A stretch of DNA of 64,000 nt from DATDIC01 sp963764525 (lineage in GTDB: Bacteria > Pseudomonadota > Alphaproteobacteria > Acetobacterales > Acetobacteraceae), in NCBI GenBank assembly GCA_963764525.1, contig CAVXTC010000014.1:48214-112213 (forward strand), given 5' to 3'. This document shows, one piece after another, positions 36,130 to 44,518 of the stretch. A program made the translations under genes and the position numbers. The notes beneath the pieces were generated by a model. The model searched no databases. It was not told where the DNA came from and saw nothing but the letters and a program-made list of their open reading frames with translations. The first letter of the stretch is position 1, and the number at the start of each line of letters is the position of its first letter.

Positions 36130-37419
36130 TCATGGCTCGATGGAGTCCTCGAACGGCGTCCGCGACAGCACCTCGGCGCCGGTGGCGGTGATCAGCACCT
36201 GCTGCTCCAGCTTCACCCCTTCCGCGCCACCGGTTTCACCAAGGTAACTTTCGACGGAGACGACCATGTTTTCCTCGAAAGTGCCGTCGTAGCCCCAGTC
36301 CTCGACATCGGCGGCGCAGGCGATCGACGGGTACTCATCGACAAAGCCGACGCCGTGGACCTGGACCATGTAGCGATTCGGCACGAACACTTCCGGCACC
36401 TTCCAGGCACGGTCAACGAACTCCCGGAACGCAAGGCCGGGCCGCAGCAGCGCCGCGTTGGTGAGCACCTGCTCCTGCGCCAGCGCGTGCAGCCGGCGCT
36501 GATTGTTGCTCGGTGCCCGTCCCGGGCAGACATAGCTGCGTGAGATATCTGCAAGATAGCCATTCGGCCCGACCATGTCGGTATCGAATCCGACAAGATC
36601 GCCTGCCTGGATCACGCGGTTTCCGGATTCCTGGAACCAGGGGTTGGTGCGCTCGCCGGATGCGAGAAGACGACATTCGATCCACTCGCCGTCATGCGCA
36701 ATGTTGGTTTCGTGCAGGATGCTCCAAAGCTGGTTTTCGGTGATACCGGGTTCCAGTGCGGCGCGCATGCGGTCGATCGCGGTGTCGCAGACCTCCATCG
36801 ACAGGCGCATGCACTTGATCTCATCGGGAGCTTTGATCGCGCGGGCGCGCTCCAGCGGTTCCTGTGCATCGAACAGTAGCAGGCCATGGGCGATCAGCCG
36901 CTCGGCGCCCCACGGTTCGCAGCGATCGACCGCCAGGCGCCGGTTGCCGCCGCCGTGGGTCTGCATCAGCGTGGCAATTTCTCCCGCCCAGATCCGCGTC
37001 TTCTCCGCCACGCGCGGGCCGGCGAGAAACCAGAACCAGGGTGTGCTGATCCGAAGCTCATCCACCGTGTCGATCGGTTCGACCAGATGGTGCGTGGTGG
37101 AGAAGTCGAACAGCACGACCGGTCCTTCGGTCGCGACGAAGGCGTAGCGGCCGGGGGCGTGCATCGTCCAGATCGCCATGTTGCGCGTGCCGGTCGCGTA
37201 GCGGATGTTCATCGGATCGGCCAGCAGCGCACCGGCATAGTCGCGCCGTCGCAGCTCGGCCCGCAGACGATCGAGCCGCCAGCTACGGAGTGCCGCCTGG
37301 TCTATCTCGGCCTGACGCGCGGCAAGATCGAAGCCGAGCGGGGCAGCGCGCCGGGTTGTCCCCTCCGGGCCGGCGCTGCGGTTCATGGCACGGATCCGGC
37401 TTCCGGATGTGGGCGTCAT
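36130..37419 (-). CDS. M24-family metallopeptidase (Xaa-Pro peptidase/creatinase-like)
   Basis: A pita-bread-fold protein of about 429 residues. The N-terminal creatinase-like domain (DPMNIRYATGTRNMAIWTMH, VATEGPVVLFDFS) is followed by the M24 domain. Metal ligands are recognisable as Asp in GDLVGFDTDMVGPNGYLAD, His in YMVQVHGVGFVDEYPSI and the Glu pair in FEENMVVSVESYLGETGG and VKLEQQVLIT. Similar proteins include ectoine and DMSP hydrolases as well as dipeptidases, so the substrate is open. Two in-frame ATGs at 37425 and 37419; the latter has better RBS spacing. The next upstream gene is an ABC binding protein, 12 bp away. Confidence 0.83.
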   Translation of the reverse strand: MTPTSGSRIRAMNRSAGPEGTTRRAAPLGFDLAARQAEIDQAALRSWRLDRLRAELRRRDYAGALLADPMNIRYATGTRNMAIWTMHAPGRYAFVATEGPVVLFDFSTTHHLVEPIDTVDELRISTPWFWFLAGPRVAEKTRIWAGEIATLMQTHGGGNRRLAVDRCEPWGAERLIAHGLLLFDAQEPLERARAIKAPDEIKCMRLSMEVCDTAIDRMRAALEPGITENQLWSILHETNIAHDGEWIECRLLASGERTNPWFQESGNRVIQAGDLVGFDTDMVGPNGYLADISRSYVCPGRAPSNNQRRLHALAQEQVLTNAALLRPGLAFREFVDRAWKVPEVFVPNRYMVQVHGVGFVDEYPSIACAADVEDWGYDGTFEENMVVSVESYLGETGGAEGVKLEQQVLITATGAEVLSRTPFEDSIEP

Positions 37420-37430
37420 CGTCATCTCCG

Positions 37431-39107
37431 TCAGGTTTGCTGCAATGCCAGCCTGTTGCCGAACAGATAGCTGCTCGGGTGCATGCTGAACCCCAGCACC
37501 TTGTCGCTGAAGAAGGTGAAATTGCTGCGCCACAGCGGCTGCGCGATCGGGCCGTCTTCGTGCATGATCTGCTCGATGCTGGTCATGATGTCGCGCCGCT
37601 TGTCGATATCGAGGGTCCCGCCGGCCTGCACCAGAAGATCGTCAAGCTCCTTGTTCGAGTAACTGCTTTCATTCCATGCGGCGCCGGTGCGATAGCCGAG
37701 TTCCAGCACCATCAGCCCGAGCGGGCGGTGGTACCAGATCGTGCAGCCGAATGGCACTTTGGTCCACACGTCCCAGTATTCGGCGCCAGGCATCACGTTC
37801 AGCTTCACATCGACGCCGATCGCCTTCCATTGCTCGATGGCGCCCTGACACTCGGCGGCGTTCCATTGCGGGTCGGCGGGCACGAACAGCGTGGTTTGGA
37901 AGCCGTTCGGATGACCGGCCTCGGCCAGCAGCTTCCTCGCGGCGGCGACGTCCTGGCCCATCGGGGCGATCTTGCCGTAGTCCGGCTGCGCCGGGGAAAC
38001 ATGGGTGTGGTCGCCGGGCTGACCGAGGCCGCGCAGGGCGACTTCCATCACCTGCCGGGTGTTCATGGCCAGCCGCATCGCTTTGCGCACGCGCGGATCG
38101 TCGAATGGCTTCTCGGTGACCTTCATGCGCAACACAGCGGTTTCAGCGGTCGCGATCTGATACAGCCGCAAACCGGGCAGCGCCTTCATGGCGTCGTACT
38201 GCAGCGGGTCCGCACTGACCAGCCCGTGGATCTGCTTCGAGGCGAGTGCCGAAATCGCCGCGGCGGGATCATCGCCCATGTCAACAAACTCGAGCTGATC
38301 GAGGTAGGCCGGATCGCCCCAATAGCCGGCGCGGGATTTCAGCCGGGCGATCTTGCCGACATCGAAGCCGGCCAGCTCGAACGGGCCGGTGCCTTGCGAT
38401 CCGACGCCGAACACGCCGTTTTCGTCGGGGTAGAGCATCGCCGCCGGATAGTGGAACAGGTGCTCGGGCACCGAGATCTGCGGCGATTTGCAGTTCAGCC
38501 GTACCGTGTGGTCGTCCACCTTCTCGATCGCATTGGCGTCCCAGAGCACGAGCGTGGTCTTGGGCTTGCCTTTGTCATCGACGCCGTTCGGCTCTTCTTT
38601 CAGCAAATATCCGGCGACCAACCCGGCAAACGATGAGCCGGTGGCGGGATCGCACAGGTGTTTCAGGTTCCAGACCACCTGGTCCGCCGTGAAGTCCTGG
38701 CCGTTGCGCCATTTCACGCCCTTGCGAACCGACAATGTCCAGGTCTTCAGGTCCGGACTTACTTGCCATTGTTCAAGCAGATACGGGTGAGTGACGTTGT
38801 GCTCGTCGGTGAAGGTCAGGTACTCGACCACCTGGCGGCTGACATTGCTATCGTAAGCGCCCCACGAATAGGTGTGCGGATTCTTGATGTCCTTCACACG
38901 ATTGCCGACGCGCAGGGTGCCGCCTTTGGGCATCGACTGCGCGCGGGCGGCGGGGATCGCGACGGTTCCGCCTGCAAGCGCATATGCGGCGGGCGCGGCG
39001 AGGCCCAGCAGCGTCGCATAACGGACGAAGTCGCGACGATCGATGCGGTGGTCCGCCAACTGGCGCTTCAGCAAATCGAGGTTGGGATTGGCGGTTTTGG
39101 CGTTCAT
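37431..39107 (-). CDS. ABC solute-binding protein, family 5 (second copy)
   Basis: A 558-residue periplasmic peptide-type binding protein. It has a twin-Arg-containing leader (RIDRRDFVRYATLLGLAAPA), then GTLRVGNRVKDIKNPHTYSW, the family signature KTWTLSVRKGVKWRNGQDFTADQVVWN and GSQGTGPFELAGFDVGKIAR. It ends FSDKVLGFSMHPSSYLFGN. Unlike the first copy the frame is intact. No permease or ATPase gene is adjacent; it precedes an M24 peptidase on the same strand, so a compound such as a betaine, ectoine or peptide may be bound and then cleaved. Confidence 0.88.
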   Translation of the reverse strand: MNAKTANPNLDLLKRQLADHRIDRRDFVRYATLLGLAAPAAYALAGGTVAIPAARAQSMPKGGTLRVGNRVKDIKNPHTYSWGAYDSNVSRQVVEYLTFTDEHNVTHPYLLEQWQVSPDLKTWTLSVRKGVKWRNGQDFTADQVVWNLKHLCDPATGSSFAGLVAGYLLKEEPNGVDDKGKPKTTLVLWDANAIEKVDDHTVRLNCKSPQISVPEHLFHYPAAMLYPDENGVFGVGSQGTGPFELAGFDVGKIARLKSRAGYWGDPAYLDQLEFVDMGDDPAAAISALASKQIHGLVSADPLQYDAMKALPGLRLYQIATAETAVLRMKVTEKPFDDPRVRKAMRLAMNTRQVMEVALRGLGQPGDHTHVSPAQPDYGKIAPMGQDVAAARKLLAEAGHPNGFQTTLFVPADPQWNAAECQGAIEQWKAIGVDVKLNVMPGAEYWDVWTKVPFGCTIWYHRPLGLMVLELGYRTGAAWNESSYSNKELDDLLVQAGGTLDIDKRRDIMTSIEQIMHEDGPIAQPLWRSNFTFFSDKVLGFSMHPSSYLFGNRLALQQT

Positions 39108-39241
39108 CGCAGGCTCCCCGGCTTGAATTTGGTGGTTGGTCGGCGCGCCGTCGGCCGATAGAGGCGGACACGCGGCGCTGGCCGGCGTGCTATTGGGATG
39201 CCGATTTGCCCCGGCAGGCAAGCGCGAATTGCGACGCGAGA

Positions 39242-40279
39242 CTAACCGGCGAGCTCCCGGCGAACGATCGCGGCGCCATCCGCCAGTGCCCGCAGCTTGC
39301 CGAAGGCGGTGTCGCGCGGCAGGTATTTCATGCCGCAGTCCGGCGCCGGGACCAGTCGTTCCGCCGGAACATGCCGCAATCCTGCGCGGATCCGTGCAGC
39401 CACCGTCTCGGCTGTTTCCACCGCGGGATCGCCAAGGTCCAGAACGCCCAGCAGGATAGTCTTCCCGGCAAGCTCCCGCAGCACGCCGAGATCGAGCCTC
39501 GGCTGCGCCGCCTCGATCGAGATTTGCCGCGCAACGCAATCCGCGAGTTGCGGCAGGAAACTGTATCCGCTCGGCTTGTCGGTCACGACGGCGGCGTAGC
39601 CGAAACAGAGATGCACCACCGTCGGTCCTTCAATCCCCTCCAGCGCCCGGTTGATCGCCGCCAGACCCCATCGCGCCGCCTTGTCCGGCGCGGTGCGCAC
39701 CCACGGTTCATCGAGCTGCACGACATCGACGCCGGCCGCCTTCAGATCTTGAAGCTCAGCGTTGACGGCGACGGCGTAGTCCATCGCCATCTCCGCCTCC
39801 TCGGCGTAGAACGCGTTCTCCACCTGCTGCGACAGGGTGAACGGGCCGGGCAGCGTGATTTTGCTGGCGCGTTCGGTGTTGCGCAGCAGAAACCGCACAT
39901 CGCGGAGCTCGACCGGCGCCGCCCGGCGAATGCGGCCGACCACGCGCGGCACGGGCGTCACGCGATCGCCGCGGCGCAGTGCGCCCGGCCGGTCCGCGTC
40001 GATGCCCTCCAGCGCCAGCGCGAAACGGTTCGAGTAGCTCTCGCGCCGGATCTCCCCGTCGGTAACGATATCGATCCCGGCGCGCTCCATGTCGCGGATG
40101 GCCAGGCTGGTCGCGTCGTCCTGCGCCGCCTCACGCCACGGCTCACCGACCCGCCAGATGTCCGGCGCGTGGGTCCGCGGCACGCCGTGCGCGTGCAGCG
40201 CCGAGCGATCGACCAGCCATTCGGGTTGCGGGTAGCTGCCGACGACGGTGGTGGGCAGCAGATGCGTGGGATACGGCAT
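39242..40279 (-). CDS. Cobalamin-independent methionine synthase-like protein (MetE C-terminal domain)
   Basis: A 345-residue stand-alone MetE-type barrel. It starts LLPTTVVGSYPQPEWLVDRS, and has IVTDGEIRRESYSNRFALAL and GVDVVQLDEPWVRTA. The zinc ligands of the family all seem present: His and Cys in VVHLCFGYAA, Glu in RQISIEAAQPRLDLG and Cys in PAPDCGMKYLPRDTA. The folate-binding N-terminal half of MetE is missing, as in many stand-alone relatives that use other methyl donors. It could methylate homocysteine or another thiol; function not proven. The ATG at 40279 was chosen over a longer frame. Confidence 0.83.
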   Translation of the reverse strand: MPYPTHLLPTTVVGSYPQPEWLVDRSALHAHGVPRTHAPDIWRVGEPWREAAQDDATSLAIRDMERAGIDIVTDGEIRRESYSNRFALALEGIDADRPGALRRGDRVTPVPRVVGRIRRAAPVELRDVRFLLRNTERASKITLPGPFTLSQQVENAFYAEEAEMAMDYAVAVNAELQDLKAAGVDVVQLDEPWVRTAPDKAARWGLAAINRALEGIEGPTVVHLCFGYAAVVTDKPSGYSFLPQLADCVARQISIEAAQPRLDLGVLRELAGKTILLGVLDLGDPAVETAETVAARIRAGLRHVPAERLVPAPDCGMKYLPRDTAFGKLRALADGAAIVRRELAG

Positions 40280-40283
40280 GGAT

Positions 40284-41843
40284 TTAGGGTAGCCCCTGCC
40301 CGCCGCGGGGGAAATTGCCAAGCCGGCCTGCCGCGACAAGATCGGGCGGCGCGCCCGGCGGTATGAGATAGATGTCGAACGAGACCGCCGCCCGGCGATA
40401 CCCTCTGAAGGCGTGACTGAGGGTCACGTCGAAGATGCGGGAGGCCGGCGTCAGCAGCCGCCGCGCCTGATCCGCACAGATCGCGTCGCCGCGCACGCAG
40501 GCAACCAGCAGGCCGCTCTGGCCCAGCGTCGTTGGCGTGATCCAGGGTGCCCGGCGGCGGCTGAAATCGATGAACACCGCCGGACGATCGGCACTGTAGA
40601 AACCGATGGCGTTTTCATAGGGATCGGATCCGGCGACGACGCGCAGTTGCGTCTGCATCTGCTCATGCCACAGGTGCGTGACGAAACCCGCCAGTTCCTG
40701 ACGCGGTTCCGTCGCGTCGGGATCGCTGGCATTGGCAAACACGACAACCGCGATCACCGGAGCAGCGATCAGCGCGCCGGCGGTCACCGCGGCGGCAATC
40801 AGGCGCGCCCGACGAAACAACACGCGCGCGTCAAGTACGCATACCGCCCGCATCGCCAGCAGCGGTGCCAATGGAAAGACGCCGATCGTCATGTTCGATG
40901 AGATTTTCAGCTCGAAGATCAGGCCGAACAACAGCGTCAGGATCACCGGGGCGAGCACCAACGTCCCGAGCACGCGGTCGGACGGACAGTGCCACACCCG
41001 CCCGGCGCCTGACACCAAGGCGCTGGCCGCAACCAACAGGAGCACCGCAACCTGGAAAAACACGACGGAGACCAGGAAGCGCGCGCCAAAGCCGATCGCC
41101 TGCGGCAGCCCGATGCCGGTGCGACCCCAGATGTAGGCGACGGGCGGGGCATCCGCGCACAGCAGCCAGACGACATGCGGGAGACAAAGCAGCCCACAAA
41201 TCCCGGCGGCGATCCAGGGCGACCACGAACGGTACCAGGCACCACGCCTGGGATGCACCAAGGAAGCGGCAAGACAGGTTCCGACAAGCGTCACCGCGTA
41301 GTATTTCGATAACAGCCCGAGCCCCAGTGTCAGGCCGAACCACACCGCCGGCGCCCGTCGCCCGCTGTCCATGGACGACATGAAGAAATAAAGCGTCCAA
41401 GGCCAGATCGACAGGAAGATCGAGTTGGCGTTGTATTTGAAGCTCAGGAACGTATAGAACGGTGTCAACAGCAGCAGCACGAACGCCGCCCGCCGTTCCC
41501 AGCCGCCGGCGAACCGTCCGATCAGCCGCCAGCAACCAAGCAGGCCGATCGCCGAATTGACCACCGCCAGCAAGTCGAACGACCAGTTCCGGTTCGGAAA
41601 CACCAGAAACCACAGTCCGGCGATCCACGCCCAGAACGGCGGGTGCTGGTTGTAGCCCAGACGGAACTCACGCCCCCAGACATAAGCCTCGGCGACATCG
41701 CCGTGCAGCGACAGCCCGGCACCGGCCAGGCTGCCATACAGGGTCCAGATCACGACGAAGCCGGTCAGGCCCACAATGATTGCAAGCGGCCCGATCGGGG
41801 CCGGCGGGTCCTCCCCGTCGCCAAGGTTCCGCGATGGTGACAA
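40284..41843 (-). CDS. GT39/ArnT-like membrane glycosyltransferase
   Basis: A 519-residue polytopic protein with about 10-12 helices. The first periplasmic loop carries LSLHGDVAEAYVWGREFRLG and YNQHPPFWAWIAGLWFLVFP, the acidic motif of PMT/ArnT-type (GT-C) enzymes that use lipid-linked sugars. The C-terminal third is periplasmic (ITPTTLGQSGLLVACVRGDA). The likely role is transfer of a sugar from a polyprenyl carrier to lipid A or another acceptor. Start is TTG 41843 (SPSRNLGDGEDPPAP); the exact start is not certain. It begins 4 bp upstream of the MetE-like gene's ATG, suggesting a shared transcript. Confidence 0.78.
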   Translation of the reverse strand: MSPSRNLGDGEDPPAPIGPLAIIVGLTGFVVIWTLYGSLAGAGLSLHGDVAEAYVWGREFRLGYNQHPPFWAWIAGLWFLVFPNRNWSFDLLAVVNSAIGLLGCWRLIGRFAGGWERRAAFVLLLLTPFYTFLSFKYNANSIFLSIWPWTLYFFMSSMDSGRRAPAVWFGLTLGLGLLSKYYAVTLVGTCLAASLVHPRRGAWYRSWSPWIAAGICGLLCLPHVVWLLCADAPPVAYIWGRTGIGLPQAIGFGARFLVSVVFFQVAVLLLVAASALVSGAGRVWHCPSDRVLGTLVLAPVILTLLFGLIFELKISSNMTIGVFPLAPLLAMRAVCVLDARVLFRRARLIAAAVTAGALIAAPVIAVVVFANASDPDATEPRQELAGFVTHLWHEQMQTQLRVVAGSDPYENAIGFYSADRPAVFIDFSRRRAPWITPTTLGQSGLLVACVRGDAICADQARRLLTPASRIFDVTLSHAFRGYRRAAVSFDIYLIPPGAPPDLVAAGRLGNFPRGGQGLP

Positions 41844-41909
41844 GCTGGTGCTATGCCCGCGAAGCGACGCGCGTGCCAGTGTGCCGTCGGGTCGGACCGC
41901 TTGAACGGA

Positions 41910-42641
41910 TCACTTCAGATGCCGATCCCAGAGCGCGAAGATCTTTCCCCATGTCGCCTCGGCCGCCAGCGGGTCGTACACCTGCCGCTCCGGAAAGCAG
42001 AATCCGTGATGCGTGCCCGGATAGACTTCCAGCGTGTTTTTCGCGCCGGAATTCTCCAGCGCCGATTTCAGTGCCGGGATCACGTTCGCCGGTACCGACT
42101 GGTCGTGCTCGGCGAAGGCGTAATAGAGCTCACCCTTCACATGGTTCAGCAACTTGTGCGGCGAATCCTCCTGCTCGGTCACGATCCCGACGCCATACAG
42201 CGAGGCGGCGGCGGCCATCCGGTGCGGGAAGCGCGCTGCCACGGTGGTGATGAAACGCCCGCTCATGCAATGGCCGACGCAGCCGACCGGCCCGGGCTTG
42301 ACCGATTCCTCGGCGTCGAGGAAGGCGATCATGGCCGCGGAGTCGTCGGCGACCATTGCGTTGGTCAGGCTGTTCATCGCCGGACGGATGACCGCGGACA
42401 TGGCGTCGTCGCGGCGCGGGATGTCGAAGCGGAGCAGGCCGAGCCGGTAGTACATGTCGGGCAGCAGGCAGACATAGCCGTGCTTGGCGATGCGCCGGCA
42501 CATGTTGCGCAGCTCTTCGCGGATGCCGGGGGCATCCATGTAGAAGATGATGCCGGGGTGCCGTCCGGGTCCATCCGGGGCGACCAGGAAGCTCGGCATC
42601 CTGCCATGTTTGGTGGTGACGATCACGTCGCGTTCGATCAT
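41910..42641 (-). CDS. Dienelactone-hydrolase family protein
   Basis: A 243-residue alpha/beta hydrolase. The nucleophile elbow is VGCVGHCMSGRFITT with Cys in the nucleophile position, as in dienelactone hydrolase. Asp is in YYAFAEHDQSVPANVIP and His in VYPGTHHGFCFPER, completing the triad. N-terminal signature: PSFLVAPDGPGRHPGIIFYM. May hydrolyse lactones or esters in aromatic catabolism; no catechol-pathway partners are nearby. Stand-alone. Confidence 0.87.
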   Translation of the reverse strand: MIERDVIVTTKHGRMPSFLVAPDGPGRHPGIIFYMDAPGIREELRNMCRRIAKHGYVCLLPDMYYRLGLLRFDIPRRDDAMSAVIRPAMNSLTNAMVADDSAAMIAFLDAEESVKPGPVGCVGHCMSGRFITTVAARFPHRMAAAASLYGVGIVTEQEDSPHKLLNHVKGELYYAFAEHDQSVPANVIPALKSALENSGAKNTLEVYPGTHHGFCFPERQVYDPLAAEATWGKIFALWDRHLK

Positions 42642-42879
42642 CGCGTCTGCTCCTGGATAAGCTTGTTATGGATCGGTGCGGCTGGCCGACACCGCGCAGG
42701 CATGATACGAGGCGTTCAGCCAGACATCTTCCGCGCCCATCGCCCCTGCCCTGCTCCGCCGGTCCGGACAAGGATACCGGAATAGCCGCGTCGTGCCAGG
42801 GTTCCGACCGACCCGGCGATGGACATTGGCCCAGGCATGGGGCGACATGGCAGGCTGCGAAACCCCATGGTGGGCAGAG

Positions 42880-43812
42880 ATGAGCGGATCAACCTCGCGA
42901 CCCCGCTACAGCGGGGTATTTCCAGTCGTTCCGACCGTATTCGACCAACGGGGCGGCCTCGATCTTCCTGGCCAGCGCCGGGCGGTCGATTTCATGATCG
43001 ATGCCGGGTCGAACGGCCTGGCGATCCTGGCCAACTACTCGGAACAGTTCGTGCTGTCCGACGACGAACGCGAGGTGCTGACGCGGGAAATCCTGCAGCA
43101 CGTCGCCGGACGTGTGCCGGTCATCGTGACGACGACGCATTTCAGCTCGCAGGTCTGTGCCGAGCGCAGCCGGCGGGCGCAAGAGTACGGCGCGGCCATG
43201 GTGATGGCGATGCCGCCATATCATGGCGCGACGATCCGGGTCGGCGAGGCCGGTCTCTTCGAGTTCTTCCGTGCGGTGTCGGACGCAATCGACATCCCGA
43301 TCATGATCCAGGATGCGCCCGTCAGCGGCACCCCGATGCCGGCGGCGCTGCTGGCGCGGCTGGCGACCGAGATCGCCCAGGTCGGCTATTTCAAGATCGA
43401 GACGCCGGGTGCTGCGTCCAAGCTGCGCGAAATCATCCGGCTGGGCGGCGACGCGATCGAGGGTCCGTGGGACGGCGAGGAAGGCATCACGCTGCTTGCC
43501 GACCTCGATGCGGGCGCCACGGGCAGCATGACGGGCGGCGGTTATCCCGACGCGTTTCGGCAAATCCTGGATGACTTCCGTGCCGGGCGGCGCGATCAGG
43601 CGGTGGCCGGGTATGAGCGTTGGCTGCCGCTGATCAACTATGAAAACCGGCAGTGCGGCCTGCTGGCCTGCAAGGCGCTGATGCAGGAGGGCGGGGTGAT
43701 CGGCTGCGAGGCGCCCCGGGCACCCTTGCCACCGCTGCAGCCAGAGGTGCGCGCAGGGTTGATCGAGATTGCGCGGCGGCTGAATCCGCTGGTGCTGCGC
43801 TGGGGAAAGTAG
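42880..43812 (+). CDS. DapA/NAL-family aldolase
   Basis: A 310-residue class-I aldolase-type barrel. It starts RYSGVFPVVPTVFDQRGGLD, has GSNGLAILANYSEQFVLSDD in place of the usual G-GE loop, AMVMAMPPYHGA, IPIMIQDAPVSGTPMPAALL and the Schiff-base Lys in VGYFKIETPGAASKL. GSMTGGGYPDAFRQILDDFR is late in the barrel. The active-site Tyr position is replaced by IQDAP, so it is not a canonical DHDPS and probably acts on another keto acid. The ATG at 42880 is chosen because the first strand starts directly after; upstream sequence is not conserved. Confidence 0.82.
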   Translation: MSGSTSRPRYSGVFPVVPTVFDQRGGLDLPGQRRAVDFMIDAGSNGLAILANYSEQFVLSDDEREVLTREILQHVAGRVPVIVTTTHFSSQVCAERSRRAQEYGAAMVMAMPPYHGATIRVGEAGLFEFFRAVSDAIDIPIMIQDAPVSGTPMPAALLARLATEIAQVGYFKIETPGAASKLREIIRLGGDAIEGPWDGEEGITLLADLDAGATGSMTGGGYPDAFRQILDDFRAGRRDQAVAGYERWLPLINYENRQCGLLACKALMQEGGVIGCEAPRAPLPPLQPEVRAGLIEIARRLNPLVLRWGK

Positions 43813-44174
43813 GTCGGCGCAAGCCCGCCGAGCGGCTCGCCACTGGCCGCGAGCAATAACGGGAACAGGGCAGGCACCGGCTCAGGCCGATGCCTGCGAT
43901 GTTACAGGCGGCGCCCGATGCGGCCGGACAGATCGTATGCGCCGGTCTGCTTGTGGCGGATCGAAAGCGGTCCTTCTCCCGCAGGCCAACGCGTGGCGAG
44001 CGCAAGGCCCGGATCAGGCGGGAGAGGCACGGTGCAGGTTATCAGGCCATGCTGGCGTTCCCGGAAAGCGACCGCAAGGCGCCGGAGACGGCTATCGCCC
44101 GGCCACCGTGCGTTGTGGTGAACAAACGGATGTGGTACGGTGGCTGTAGTGGAATTCTGCTTCCGACAGCACTC
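43813..44174. other. Intergenic gap, nothing recognised
   Basis: A 362-bp stretch between the DapA-family gene and the antitoxin. Open frames on both strands have no recognisable homology. The right end should carry the promoter of the antitoxin gene. Confidence 0.5.
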
Positions 44175-44432
44175 ATGAACGTAATCCGAACCCGCCTGCA
44201 TGTCGCCGGGGACGGCACCATTACCGGCCATGCTCCCGGCGAAGTCCCGCCCGGCGATCATGAAGCGGAGATCCTTGTAACGCCTGGGGTAAAGCCGTCC
44301 ACCCCCCTTGATAAGGAAAAAGCGTGGGCTGCAATCCGTGCCGTGCAAGCCAGGGTGGCTCAGCTTCCCGTGCTCGACCCACGCACGCCGGAGGAAATTC
44401 TCGGCTACAATGACTCCGGTGTGTTCGACTGA
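44175..44432 (+). CDS. VapB-type antitoxin
   Basis: An 85-residue protein: N-terminal MNVIRTRLHVAGDGTITGHA, then a helical tail ending RTPEEILGYNDSGVFD. The closing DPRTPEEILGYxxxG motif is typical of antitoxins that sit ahead of PIN-domain VapC toxins. Its stop codon overlaps the ATG of the toxin frame (TGATG). Because the toxin is truncated, this is an orphan antitoxin. Family assignment rests on the C-terminal motif and the gene order. Confidence 0.7.
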   Translation: MNVIRTRLHVAGDGTITGHAPGEVPPGDHEAEILVTPGVKPSTPLDKEKAWAAIRAVQARVAQLPVLDPRTPEEILGYNDSGVFD

Positions 44433-44518
44433 TGGTAATCGACAGCTCGGCGCTTATCGCCATCATTCTGGATGTTGCGGCGACCGCATTGGAAATCACC
44501 CCGGCGCTGCCCGCGTAA
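44432..44518 (+). pseudogene. VapC PIN-domain toxin, truncated after the first strand
   Basis: The frame reads MVIDSSALIAIILD, the beta1 strand and first catalytic Asp of a VapC PIN domain, then unrelated ATALEITPALPA and a stop. About 110 residues carrying the other acidic residues are missing. The break lies around 44474, and the tail overlaps the end of the ThDP-enzyme gene on the other strand, so an adjacent deletion or rearrangement removed the rest. Confidence 0.75.
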
